Shown here: positions 12,955 through 24,837 of the stretch, one piece after another
Numbering within the stretch: position 1 is the first letter of the stretch
Layout of the letters: every line of letters starts with the position of its first letter
Origin: Circinella umbellata
Lineage: Eukaryota > Mucoromycota > Mucoromycetes > Mucorales > Lichtheimiaceae
Assembly (NCBI GenBank): GCA_025093555.1
Contig: JAIWNF010000042.1
Span: 62,001-126,000, forward strand
DNA: 64,000 bases
Direction of reading: 5' to 3'
Position numbers and translations under genes: made by a program
The notes under the pieces: generated by a model
What the model was told of the DNA's origin: nothing
Database searches by the model: none
What the model saw: the letters and a program-made list of their open reading frames with translations, nothing else

Positions 12955-15305
12955 ATGCAATTACATTCAATACATGCTAATACATCACCAGCAACTGCTG
13001 GAGGTTATCAACCTCTTGAACAAAATGATCAAGACGCCACTATTCGTCCTAATTCAATAACGAGAGGTCTAGACAATAATTCAAACACTGATTCTATGAA
13101 TAATGAATCGAGTCTTTTACTTATACCATCTATACAACAATTGACGGGTTATGTTTATTTACTTGTTCTTTCTGCTTGTATTGGTGGTTTCTTATTTGGT
13201 TATGACACTGGAGGTAAAATATTATTCATGACTGACAAAAAAAAGAAATATAAAGTTGTTTTTTTCTGCTTCATACCGACTAACGCTTTATCAAAGTCAT
13301 TTCGGGTGCATTACAACCATTGAGTAATGACTTTACACTGAATACCTCTAAAAAGGAAATCATTGTGGGAGGAACTACTGTTGGAGCTATTGGTGGTGGA
13401 TTATTAGCTGGTGTGGTAAGAATATATCATTTTGTTTGGATTGAATAAAATAAAGTTGTCAGTTTAATTAATTAAACCAAGAATTATTATCTTTACTAGG
13501 CAGCAGATAGGACAGGAAGAAAGGTAATGTACAATCCAACTTTAAATTATAATATCTATTAGTGAACAAGATAATATAACAAATTTATATCAACTATATA
13601 ATGTAGCCCTTAGTTTTTTTAGCATCAATTATATTTATTGTTGGTTCATTAGTATTAGCAGGGGCACAAAGTTATAGTATACTTGTTACAGGAAGACTAA
13701 TTGTAGGTCTAGGTGTTGGTATTGCATCCATGATCATTCCTGTTTATATCGGTAAACTATATAAAACACATTTATATATATTTTTGACATATTTTTTTTT
13801 AATAAATAAACTATTATCTTATTTTTAGGTGAAGTATCGCCCAAATCATTTCGTGGTCAACTTTCTACTTTAAATGTTTTAATGATTACTTTTGGTCAAG
13901 TTATTGCATATGTAGTTAATATCATTTTTGCAAATGTTTCACATGGATGGAGGCATATGTTTGCTTTTGCAGCAATTCCTGCCATAGCTCAATGTCTAAG
14001 TAAGAATAATTACAATAAGGCGAGAGAGTGAGTTGGGAGGTAGCATGTTTATAAAAGAAAAGATAAAAAAAAACATTTTTCTTATTATTAATTATATATT
14101 ATAACAAATATATAAGATAACATGTAAAAAAAAACCCATATACTCACATACACGCACATGCATACAGTTTTACCATTTGTTCCTGAATCACCCAGATTTA
14201 TGATAGCAACAGGTCAAATTGATGACGCAAAAGCTGTTTTACGCAAGATATATCATGAATCAACAACAGATGAATTTATTGATCAGGAAATTTATTCTAT
14301 TGAACAGAGTGTTAAGCTTGACTCATCTGGATCGTTTCAAGAATTATTATCTGCTGAAAATTTACGTCCTCTTCTTATTGGTAAGTGATCATTTTTTTTT
14401 AAAAGAAGAGAAGGAGAGAGAAAACATGTATCTTCTTTTTGTTTATCTTTGTATCTATATAATTCTTTATAGCATGTTTATTACAAGCTGCACAACAACT
14501 ATGTGGATTCAACACAGCCATGTATTATGCTGCAACTATTATGCAAATGGCAGGTTTCCGTGATCATAGTGATTCAACCAGTGTGGCTATCATCGTTGCT
14601 TTAACCAACATGGTATTTACAGCTATTGCAATTAAGTTAATTGATAGAATTGGAAGGCGTAGAATGTTGATTACCACTATGTTTAGTATGATCTTGGGAC
14701 TTGTTGCGTTGGGTATTTCTTTTGCTGCATTACAAGGTGTTACACCCAAACAAAATTCTTGTGATTTATATGGTGATATATGTGCTCGATGTATACTGGA
14801 TGATCGATGTGGATGGTCAGTGGATACGAATTCTTGTAATTCACTTGAATTGGGTAATGACAAATATGTATCTGAATGTCCAGGAGATCAAACAAATCAA
14901 AACACATCTATCGTTTTACTTTTATCATTATTTGTTTATGTTAGTAGTTATGCATTAGGTCTAGGATATGCACCATGGGTAAGTTAACATTATTTATTTA
15001 TATTTGTTTGACATCAAAATGATGACTATAATAATACTTAATAATATTGTTTTTTATACTAGTTGATACAAAGTGAACTTTTTAATATGAGAGTACGAAG
15101 TCGTGCAAATGGAGTATCTACTTCAGTAAATTGGTTTTGTAATTTATTAGTTGCTATATCATTTCTTTCATTAACAAATGTATTATCAGCTGCAGGTGCA
15201 TTTTGGTTTTATGCCATTCTTTCCTTTATTTTTTGGATACTGATTATGAAATATGTACCTGAGACGGCAGGAAAATCATTAGAAGATTCACAACGACTTT
15301 TTTAA
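12955..15305 (+). CDS. Sugar/myo-inositol-type MFS transporter with PSI-like cysteine loop (559 aa, 8 exons)
   Basis: Exons 12955-13213, 13297-13415, 13500-13523, 13607-13751, 13829-13999, 14168-14380, 14473-14978 and 15063-15305 close in frame. Sugar-porter signatures are clear: GGFLFGYDTGVISGAL in TM1, DRTGRK after TM2, GRLIVGLGVGIASMIIPVYIGE in TM4-5, PESPRF before the central loop, GFNTAMYY in TM7, DRIGRRR after TM8 and PETAGKSLE after TM12. These fit proton-coupled inositol transporters (HMIT/SLC2A13, plant INT) at least as well as hexose carriers. Between the helices near residues 385-400 and 455 lies an extracellular loop with six cysteines (407, 414, 417, 423, 432, 446) in a PSI-like CxxC...CGW arrangement. 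The N-terminal ~60 residues are polar and cytosolic. A 24-nt exon encodes AADRTGRK. The substrate is inferred. Confidence 0.9.
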
Positions 15306-15428
15306 ATTATATCTTATTTGATAGCCATTCTTCAACAATTATTAAATCATGTTCCTTTTCCATGAATGACATCCCATCATTTTTTTTTATTTTTATTTTT
15401 TTTTATGATTATTATTCTTTTTTATGAT

Positions 15429-16326
15429 TTATCGACTTGGACTTAAACTTCTGTCTCTGCCTCGACGATCACCCGTCCGCCTCGAACCACGTGTATCTTC
15501 ATCAGCCTTAATAAAAGCAAAATCAACTTGTAAAATTTGATCATAGAATGTTGAACCATTTGCATCATCGATAGCTGCTTGTGCTTCTTTTAATGTTTCG
15601 TATTCAATCAATGCGTAACCCTGAATAATGATAATAATAACAATATTAATTATTTATGCACACAATATAGTAAAATATAAAAGTATATTATATAAACTTT
15701 TATATGATTCATCTCGTGTCATTATAATCCTTCTCTCTTTCTCTCACCTTTACGAAACCAGTTCTTCTATCAAGGTTCAAATGTAAGTTTTTAATTGTTC
15801 CATATTCAGCAAATCGTTCTGCAAGGGACTCTTCGTCAGCTTCTTGGTGAACACCACGTACAATAATAATCCATCCTTCAATAGCTTATTATATAAATAT
15901 AAATAGAATAAAACTGTTGTTAAAAATCTGTTTTTTTTTTGGTTTTATTCTTCATGTTGGTTTTGTGTTCATATTATATTCATAAAAAATAAGAGAAAAA
16001 AAAAAGATGTTTACATCGTTCAGGAAGGGCACCATTAGTGCTATCTCCTCTAGAATTGCGTGATGCACGAGAATCTATAAATATCAAATATTTTAATATT
16101 TGTAAGTCAAAGGTTCAATTAAGAATTTAAAAGAGATACGCGTAAAAAAATATGAGAGTTTGGTTTTAAAATACCATCGTTACTAGCAAATCCACGTCCT
16201 TTGGTTTTCACCGGTTCTATTAATGATAAAGAATAGTTAGAAAAGTTTAGTAAAGTTGAAATTATATTTTAAATGTTCATCAAGTGATTCGAGATACCAA
16301 CCATCAACGGCCATACGATCACTCAT
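15429..16326 (-). CDS. RNA-binding protein Y14 / RBM8A, exon-junction complex (151 aa, 5 exons)
   Basis: Exons 16326-16302, 16216-16175, 16074-16015, 15884-15748 and 15620-15429 close in frame to 151 residues. A single RRM begins with [14 protein letters not shown] (RNP2 around residues 48-53) and continues through EEDESLAERF-like helix positions, [28 protein letters not shown] (RNP1 around 85-95) to [23 protein letters not shown], matching the Y14 family closely. The C-terminus is an RS-type tail ([11 protein letters not shown]). Y14 pairs with Mago in the exon-junction complex deposited on spliced mRNA, fitting an intron-rich genome. The exon 4 acceptor at 15885-15886 was preferred because the alternative AG a few bases downstream gives a stop codon, whereas this one restores RSIEGW. 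Confidence 0.93.
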
Positions 16327-16544
16327 GGTTATATAGAGACTTTTCTTTAATAGTATGGAGGTGGGGGGAATAAAAGGTATATAAGCTGCGTGGAATAAAG
16401 CGACTATGAACACTCTGCACATTCTAAGCCGTCACTTTCCAAATTTAGAAGCCGGAAAGTAAAAAAAAAAAGTTTAGCAAAAAAAAATTGTTCTACAACT
16501 TTTTGACACCTTTTTTAAACAAAAAAAAACATAAATCAATAAAC
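16327..16544. promoter_or_regulatory. Shared divergent promoter of Y14 and GAR1
   Basis: Only 218 bp separate the two start codons. The stretch holds an inverted repeat, ACTTTCC (16434-16440) and GGAAAGT (16454-16460), near its centre, plus A-rich tracts on the GAR1 side. Whether this inverted repeat is a bound site is inference. Confidence 0.5.
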
Positions 16545-17573
16545 ATGAGTTTCGGTAATCGAGGTGGACGTGGACGTGGTGGCGGTGGTTTCCGTGGTGG
16601 TAAGTAAACATAATATTATAAAGCTTTGAATTATTATTTGGAATAAGTATTTATATTAATATACTGTATTTTTTTTTTTTTTTTGCTTTTTTTTTTCCTG
16701 TCTCTTTGTGTATTGTTCACAATTTAGGTCGTGGTGGAGGTCGTGGTGGATTCCACGGTGCTTCTCAAGGTCCTCCTGATGAAGTTGTTGGTATGAACCT
16801 TATTTTTTTTTTGATATATACGAATATAAAGAGCAAGAAGATATATAAGATATTATAATATACTAATGTATTTTATATTTTATTATAATAACAATAGCTA
16901 TGGGTTCATTTATGCATGCATGTGAAGGTGAAATGGTTTGCAAATCGATCAATCCAAAGATCCCTTACTTTAACGCCCCCATTTTCTTGGAAAACAAAGC
17001 TCAAATTGGTAAAGTCGATGAAATCTTGGGTCCTCTTAATGAAGTTTACTTTACTGTAAAAATGCAAGAAGGTATGCAAGCTACTTCTTTCAAGCTTGAT
17101 GATAAAGTTTTCATTGGTACCGACCGATTATTGCCTTTGGAACGTTTCTTGCCTAAGCCTAAATCATTAAACGGAGGTTAGTAAAAGTTCCATCTTTATT
17201 ATTCCTATTACTATTACTATTATTTCAATTGGAATTGAGTTATCATGCTCCTTTTTTTAATTTTTTTTTATTTTTTTTGTTTCTAGGCGGTAAAGCAACT
17301 GGTCTTCAAGGCAAGGTTGAAAAGAGAGGCGGTGGCCGTGGTGGCCGTGGTGGTGCACGCGGTGGCGGTCGCGGCGGTTTCGGAGGCGGTCGCGGTGGAG
17401 GTGCTCCACGAGGTGGTGGCCGTGGTGGTTTTGGTGGCGGTCGAGGTGGTGGCCGTGGCGGTTTCGGTGGCGGCTTCGGTGGAGGTCGCGGTGGAGGTGC
17501 TCCACGAGGTGGTGGCCGTGGTGGTTTCGGTGGCGGTCGAGGTGGTGGCCGTGGCGGTTTCGGTCAACGATAA
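16545..17573 (+). CDS. GAR1: GAR1, H/ACA snoRNP core protein (227 aa, 4 exons)
   Basis: Exons 16545-16599, 16728-16790, 16898-17176 and 17287-17573 close in frame. The layout is that of Gar1: a short N-terminal RGG box ([19 protein letters not shown]), a central Gar1 domain (about residues 40-133; [74 protein letters not shown]), and a long C-terminal RGG/GGF domain. Gar1 joins Cbf5, Nop10 and Nhp2 in the nucleolar H/ACA particle that pseudouridylates rRNA. The C-terminal domain carries a 96-bp tandem duplication and is far more GC-rich than the surroundings. Confidence 0.96.
17388..17569 (+). repeat. 96-bp tandem duplication encoding RGG repeats
   Basis: The segment starting at 17388 (GGTCGCGGTGGAGGTGCTCC) recurs from 17484 with only about one base difference, so 32 codons are repeated in tandem. 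It is GC-rich and glycine/arginine-coding. Confidence 0.85.
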
Positions 17574-18831
17574 ATCTTTATTTTTCTCAAAAAAAAAAAA
17601 CCACAAACCACCCAAAACCATTTCATCCTGTAAATACATTTTTTTTCCACGTTTCAAATCGAAATGATCCCATAAAAAGTGTCCTACCTAACTATTGCTT
17701 GTTTTTTTTTCTATTTTTACTTTTATCATCTGTTTCTCACTCTCTTAACACACGCACACAACATATTTTTTTTTCATACATAAACTTTTATTGCTTTTTT
17801 TTTATTCAAAAGAAAGATATATAATAATAACATATTTTGTTATCTTAATTGTTTAATGATGTTGGATACGGGGATTAAATAATATTATCAAGTTGGGTGT
17901 TGTGTAAGTGCTCTGGATAGTTATCGTTTCATTAACATTATTATGCGAATTCCCACTTGAACTTTGTTTTAAAACGAGTTTTGACACTTAATTTGTTTTG
18001 TGGATGGAAGGAATGATTGCTTCTAAATTCAATTCCGTAGTTGGATAAGTGGATTTGATAATTGCCTTCTTTTATCACTATTGTTGTGTCATTATTCCGG
18101 ATCATCCTTTGTTGTTGCTTGACTACCGTCTTTTTTTATCATTATTAACCTATAAATGTATACCATTTCCACGTGGATATATGTTCCTGTATATAAGACA
18201 TTCTTTTATCAGAAAAAAAAGTTTACAAGAGTGTGTGATTTTTTGATAACGTATCTCTTAATCCTTTTAGCCATTTTATTATTCAATAATGATAGATTTG
18301 TCTTGTAGTTGGATTGGCTTGAATTAATCTGTGTGTAAAAAGAGATTATCACTTAATAGTGTTATTTTTTACTACTCATTATTTCATCCCATTACTAGCA
18401 TGCTGCTTTTTCTTGATACACTATGGGGTATTATATTCATATAATTTAATGTCACTTTCAAATATTCATATATTTCGAGAGTATCAACTGATGAGTTTAT
18501 TAATGAAAGTGTCCCTGAAAGAGTTCATTGCATTATGCTTCAAAGTCGAATGAACATAGCTAAGAGCGTATATAAGAAAACTGAATTTATTTTGTACGAA
18601 TGGGTATATAAAAACTCATAAATATCATAGTATTTAATTGAAATGAATGGATTTCCTGGGGCTGTATAAGCAATGAAAAAAAATAAGGTATTACAAGAAC
18701 CTCCAAGCCCTCCAGTTCCTATGCTGTTGGTCGCAAGATGTGTTTTTTTTTCACACCCGTAACCCAGTTTACCAAATAAATAATAAATACGGTAGCCACG
18801 TGTCGTCAACGTCAGTGGAAAAATGAAAATA

Positions 18832-18863
<32 letters not shown>

Positions 18864-19675
18864 TAGGACAAAACAGAAGCACAAACTAGTGCTACTAAAT
18901 TCAATGTAATAACATTTCGGGTTATATTTCTACAGGTCATCATCTTAGATGCGCTTTACCAAAAATAAGATAGTAAATATATTAGCAATAGCAATAAGCC
19001 GAAACATTGTACTCCCTATTTTTCTCAAGTTTTTTGTAGTACGTGCTATCTTTTTCCTACTTGATCCAGCAGCATCTTACTTTATTAGCTTTTTGGTGAC
19101 TCCTTATAAATGTTAATGAATATAATGTATATTGCATTTTATTGATTAATTGTTATAAAATCAATGGAAATCTTAAAACCCGTATATAGAAACTACAGAT
19201 TCTTTTTTTTAGAGAAGAGAGAGAAAGAAAAACATAAAAAAAAAGTGATGAGGCGATGTTTGTGTTTTGTGCTATCGATTACAAGATAGTTGTAGTACAA
19301 AAGTTACAGAAATGCTTGAATTCTTCCCAGACTCTCGTTCGTCACAATAACTCGTTCTGGAGCGACCATACACCAAAAAAGAAAGAATCTTTAAAAGTAT
19401 CGAGGCACCAAAACAACAATCAAACTTCTTCTTTGTTAGCAGGCTTTTCTTTTTCTTTTCTTTTTCTTTTTATTGTTTATAGATATATAGCCTTTCTCCT
19501 CCCTTCCCCACCTTCTCAACTTCAATATTCAAAAAAAAAAGTTAAATAGCTTATTATATATAGTTGAACTATTTTCTTCCTGTTTTTTCATTCTTACCAT
19601 TTCGACATTCAGAAAAAAAAAAGTTGACTTGTTCTAGAATTGTAAACTATACCTCCCTTTTTCAGCGAAAAAAAA
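17574..19675. other. 2.1-kb intergenic region
   Basis: Starts with the GAR1 3' UTR. No gene supported. ORFs at 18049-18884 and 19256-19761 are biased toward Phe/Leu/Ile/Tyr, as expected by chance in AT-rich DNA, and lack domains. Confidence 0.45.
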
Positions 19676-21088
19676 ATGAACTGTCGTATAATATTCTTAA
19701 ATTTCATTCGTGTGTTACTATGTATTTTCAGTGCAGGAACACTTGGATGTCATATTGGTAAGAGTAATAATAGTAATAAAAATCTACTGGATCGAATATT
19801 ATATATTTATATATATTAACGCTTTTCTTTTTATTTTTGATCTTTTGTTATTATTATTATTATTATTAGCACAAATTGTACTGCTTGGAAACAACGATTG
19901 GTGGCCTTCTTATAAAGTTGTAAGTTAAAAAGTTTCTTTATATTGTTACGTACGTGAAAAATATAATAAATTCAGGTTACTCTTTATTAATAATGATATA
20001 ATGGATATGGGTTGGTGGATATATATATATATATATTTGTTTATTTTTACATAATGCATAATATATGCTATATAGTATATTTTATATTTTGTGGGTGCTG
20101 GATTTTCATTTATATGTTCAGTCGCGTTGATTTTCGTAATTTTCATGCCAAATATTCGATCTATTCGAGGCGATCGCATCATTAGCATATTATGTGTAGC
20201 TCTTTTGATCGCCGTCATAATTTATGGCTCACTTGATACTACTCCAGTACCGTGGGTACCGATTGACCAAGCCATGGATTCCCAACAAGCTCAGTTACCT
20301 TCTCAAAAAGGTTTCGCCACATATTGTTCGGATTATAGCGTTCCTACTAATACAAATTTACAAAAAATCATTATCAACAGATGCTGTAAGTTTATTATAC
20401 TATAATTAATAACGGCAAAATGATTCTTGCTGTCATCATGAGACTTTCATTATTATTATTATTATTATTTTGTTATTTATAGTGACAAATAAACCTTATT
20501 TTATTTTTCACAGGGCTTCAAAATGGTACATGGCTTGGGTTGATCATTTCTGCCGCGCTCTGGATTATTCTTGCGTTGTACACGTACCTGCAGAAAAAAT
20601 CAAGCATGTATAAAGATAAGGATATACATGATTATATTGAAGATGCTCCAATGGCTATAAATCATGGTAATACACCTTCTCCAGCAGCATATGTAGTTGC
20701 TGATTTACATAATAATGAACATTATCAATATGCCAATATGCCAGCAGCTATAACAGGCTCACCAGGACAGCAATATAAAGCTTTACCTGCTGGAGGAAAA
20801 GAAGTTACGCCTTATCCAACCTACTACAATTATTATGATTCGGATAATTCACAATATCCACCACCACAGCGACAAATGTCTTATTCAACAGATTATAGCG
20901 GATCTGGGGCACCCCTTTATAATAGCACAGCAGGAACATCAACAACAGCTGGATCGAGTAATAATAATCATAATACTTTTATTCAACAAAGTCACGCTTT
21001 TCCATACGTCGAAAAAGTGGCTGCACCTTCTCTTTCGGAACGGTCCGCCTCTGAGCCACCTCATTCGCACGATGGCGCAAAGGTTTAA
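19676..21088 (+). CDS. MARVEL/tetraspan-like four-TM membrane protein with long polar tail (338 aa, 4 exons)
   Basis: Exons 19676-19757, 19870-19919, 20076-20385 and 20514-21088 close in frame to 338 residues. There are four hydrophobic segments: about residues 4-22 (IIFLNFIRVLLCIFSAGTLG); YFVGAGFSFICSVALIFVIF; IISILCVALLIAVIIYG; and LGLIISAALWIILALYTYL. Between TM3 and TM4 is an extracytoplasmic loop with two cysteines and PVPWVPIDQ. The C-terminal ~150 residues are cytosolic and rich in Tyr, Gln, Ser and Pro, ending PPHSHDGAKV. The topology resembles fungal MARVEL-type proteins of the plasma membrane. No enzymatic motif is present, so the function is unknown. Confidence 0.75.
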
Positions 21089-22298
21089 TATTAGTATTAT
21101 TATTACTATTATATATGTAAATAACACTTTCTCACACCACTTTCCAAAACAAATCTCTATTAAAAATTCACTTTTATTTTCGTTTGTTCATGTAATACGT
21201 ATCACCCTTTTTATTTATTTATTATTTGTTCCTCCATGTCATCATCATTCTATTTTATATTTTAATAATATTCATAATATATATATTTTATCCATATCTC
21301 ATTAACTTTATTCTTCTTTTTTCTTGAGTTTAATTGCGCCTCTTTATTTTTTTTTATGATTGTGTTATATATTCTGGATCAGGGTACCTCCTTTCCCAAT
21401 AAGTGAATAATTACTTTAATTTTTATATTAATATCTTTATTATGATAGATTATACTACTAATAAAGGTTTTACATTATTATATACGTATACGTACTTATC
21501 ATGTATCCTGATTTATTATACGTATCTCGTATATTTGTTATCTATCTAAGAAGTATTTTAGCAATTTTATTCATACCTAATACACTTATAGACACTCTTT
21601 TTTCTTCTTTATACAACACAATATTCATTATTACATATCGAGGTGTAGATTATATTTACCTTCTGGTTACCAAAAGATATAATTTATTTAACATGCATGG
21701 ATCAGGTTTAAAACAAGTTAAAAATAGATTCAAATGCAATTCATTGTTTTTTTATGAAGAAAGAAAGAAAATAGAGAGAGAAGAAAAAGAAAGATCACAG
21801 ATTCCCAATACTCGGGTTCATTTAATCCGATAATAACCCGAAGCCACACGAGGCGATCAGTAGTAGTCTACATTCCCATGTTACCATATGCTACTATGTA
21901 TTATACAGTGTTTATTTCCTCTTTTTATCTAAAGTCAATCTCATGTTTTGTTATAATTAAACAAAAAAGAAATGAAGACACTTAAAAATACTAAGCGGTA
22001 ATTGACTCAATTACATACTAGATATTAAGAATACAAAGAAAATCGAATATTTCGTATATTATACACGTTATAGCACTGAAGAATAACGCCTACATAAGTT
22101 AGCAGATCATGGTTTGTATATAAAAATATTTTTGAAATTTATCACCCCAACATCAACAAGTGTAAATTATCCAATTATAATCTTTTCGTGTTATGCATTA
22201 AGGTGTGTGTATTTATAGTTCATTAAATAGTAAAAATAAATGTAATAAAATTAGTGTAATAACCTACTACTATATAAGCTACAATTGGAGATAATAAA

Positions 22299-22329
<31 letters not shown>

Positions 22330-22415
22330 TATAAAAAAGAACAATGATTAATTAATTAATAAGTAAATAAGAATATTAACAAGTAGATAAGAGTGATATA
22401 ACTTCATTCCGTTCT
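21089..22415. other. Intergenic between convergent genes
   Basis: 3' flanks of the tetraspan gene (plus) and GOT1 (minus). It contains an AAT/TAA microsatellite at 22301-22329 and several TACGTA copies around 21484-21525. The ORF at 21501-21833 has no recognisable feature. Confidence 0.45.
22301..22329. repeat. (TAA)n microsatellite
   Basis: Uninterrupted trinucleotide run downstream of GOT1. Confidence 0.9.
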
Positions 22416-23202
22416 CTAAACGGGTAATGCAGGACCAGTAAAACGATCAAATGTCTAAGGAAATGTATATAGTAAATTAGCAACAACGATAACAACAGCC
22501 AAAAAAAAATATAGCATCTCATTTAATTCTACTTACGTTGGTCAATCCTGGATGATTTAAAAGTGATCCGATAATTGGAAGTTGGCGTAAAAATGAAAAG
22601 ATGAGTGGGAAGAAATCACTATAAATAATATATCATTGAATTGTCATATGTCAGTTTCCCAGGTAAATAAATCAATTTGTATCCATGACAATAATAATTA
22701 GATATTCATCTTACCCGAATAAGTTCAATATACCAAACAATTCAATAGCAATACCGATAACAGCCCATTTACAAAATACCAAGAAAATGCCACCAAGGAA
22801 ACAAATAGTACCACGAATCTTGTTCTTTTGAGCAAAAAATGTTAATGTACGTTGAACACCGATCGTTAGCGGGATTCCTGCTAAAAATAAGATCTAAAAT
22901 AAAATAAAATGAACATAACATAACATAATATTGTTTAGTATACTTTCTCATTGACCTGTGAGTAATAGAGAAAATGTACTTACATTGCCAATGGCCAATA
23001 ATCCAGCATCAAAAAGCATGAAAACTCCCATCAACATAAAGAGGACACCCACAGCTGTAAGGCCTACACCAATCTCTACACGAGACGGAACAATAAAAAA
23101 GAACAAAAAGAGTAATTAGATCTCGTACTTCTATAATGATGAATATATAAATAATATTATATATTGTATACAAAGAAACATACTTTGACTATCGGAAAGC
23201 AT
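22416..23202 (-). CDS. GOT1: GOT1, Golgi transport membrane protein (136 aa, 5 exons)
   Basis: Exons 23202-23184, 23075-22984, 22893-22715, 22618-22537 and 22454-22416 close in frame to 136 residues, the usual Got1 length. The protein begins MLSDSQKIGVGLTAVGVLFMLMG and has four hydrophobic segments, with the family's GIPLTIGVQRTLTFF and KIRGTICFLGGIFLVFCKWAVIGIAIELFG in the middle and a polar C-terminus ending RFTGPALPV. Got1 works with Sft2 in ER-Golgi and endosome-Golgi vesicle transport. The tiny 19-nt first exon joins in phase to give SQKIG, matching the family N-terminus. Confidence 0.93.
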
Positions 23203-23517
23203 GAAGAAAAGTAAGAAAGAGTGATTCGAGATAAAAGGAACGAGAAGAACTGAAGGGTTGTAGCTTTAAAAAAAGGTCTTTTTTTTTTTAAGCTTTAGCG
23301 GAGTGGTTCGAAGTTCATACTTATTTTTGTTGGTAACACAAAAGTTTTTTTTTTTTTTGTATTTGCTAAACCTACTTTTATGCGATTGACCAAGTGCTCA
23401 AAAGCAAAAAAAAAAAAAACACATATCATAGGCGAAAATCACTGCTCTCATCAGCGAAAAACATTGCCATCATAAGCGAGTTGTGTCCTGAAATGAAAAT
23501 GATAGTCTTCCCACCGC

Positions 23518-23553
<36 letters not shown>

Positions 23554-24837
23554 AGCGTCAAATTGAAAAAAATCAAGCCAAATCACAGGAAAAATCCTGT
23601 ATGAAAAGTATAGCGTCGATCCTTTTCTTTTTCTTCGTGTTACTAAAATTCGATGAAGTAGTGTATATTAAAATTGATTTATAAGAAGGGGCTCATAATA
23701 TAAAAGTATATGTATACCGGTATTATTAAATAACAATTGTATTGAGAACGATTATATTAACTTCTAGTTACATGTATGTTACACGTCTATTTTTATTTCT
23801 ATAAGCGAATTCTTTGATTCTGATCTAACTGTTTCACTCTAATTTTAGGCTGTAAAACACAGCAATTTTTTTTTTCGGTTGTCAGGTAACATTCGAGTGA
23901 CCCCTGTCAAACTTATAATATACCTTTCTTCCAACTTTTTTTTTACATATACACAGTTATTAAATGACTGACAGAAGTCTTAACCATTTAAATTTTGGTG
24001 TTATCTTACAGATGTTGTTTGATACAAGATGATTCGATCGTTTTAATCTGATTATTCTTTGAATACAACTATTTGATCTATAAAGAATTTAATAGTACTA
24101 AAAAGAACAAATTAGGTGATAACAGCTCCGTCCAGTAAGCGTAATTCCAAAACAATTCTAGAATTCGTTGCTATTATAAACCTGTGATATCAACTCTCCT
24201 TTTAGTAAAGTTGTGTTCCTTCTATCACATATATATATACAACATATCATTAGAAATACAAAAACCAAGCATTGTTGCTAGTATTAGTATCGAAACCAAC
24301 GCCAGCAACAGCATTAATAAAATGACTTCAAGTTCTGAAATCAACATACGCGCAAATGTAAATTTCAGCACATGTATACATTCATCGAAGTTGTCATTAA
24401 ATCCTTGTTCAAGTTTGTTTTTCTGTCTGTAAAACTCCACTACGTATAAACACAATGATACCATCAACAATATCATAGAAACAGCTCGAGAAGATATTTA
24501 TGAACTTGTTCAACAAAAGGATCCACATCACTTAACAACGTGGAAAAATAAATCGATGCCTTTTTTATTATCGGGATTCTGAACATCGACATTAATATCG
24601 CCGTTACCATTGTTATCACAAACAATCCATTGATATGTGGCTATTTAAAATCTGTATGTAACCTAACAGTAATATCTTCGCAACGTTTTTCCCTCGTCGT
24701 AAAAATAGAACATCTTATACATAGCTATGTATATACGCATCCACAGATTTCTCTACTTTTATTAAGTGTTTTATTGTACATTACGTAACATACGATAAGA
24801 TTATGTTTTAAAAAACATAAAATTATATATAATAAGT
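23203..24837. other. Intergenic region upstream of GOT1, downstream of the DUF2235 gene
   Basis: Contains a 28-nt poly(A) run at 23523-23550. A coding-looking island at about 24300-24600 has no complete model (see findings). No RNA gene seen. Confidence 0.45.
23523..23550. repeat. Poly(A) tract, 28 nt
   Basis: Uninterrupted A homopolymer; its length may be inexact because of sequencing error. Confidence 0.85.

Noticed and set aside
14564..14863. Minus-strand 99-codon ORF inside the MFS transporter
   Set aside because: Antisense shadow of exon 7 of the transporter; no own features.
17257..17667. Long ORFs on both strands through the GAR1 C-terminal region
   Set aside because: They are shadows of the GGT/GGC-rich RGG repeat; only the frame that follows the Gar1 domain is supported.
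19256..19549. 97-codon plus-strand ORF upstream of the four-TM gene
   Set aside because: Low-complexity hydrophobic frame with no in-phase junction to the following exons; the ATG at 19676 gives a complete model.
23280..23330. Possible tRNA B-box (GGTTCGAAGTTC)
   Set aside because: No A box, acceptor stem or cloverleaf can be drawn around it.
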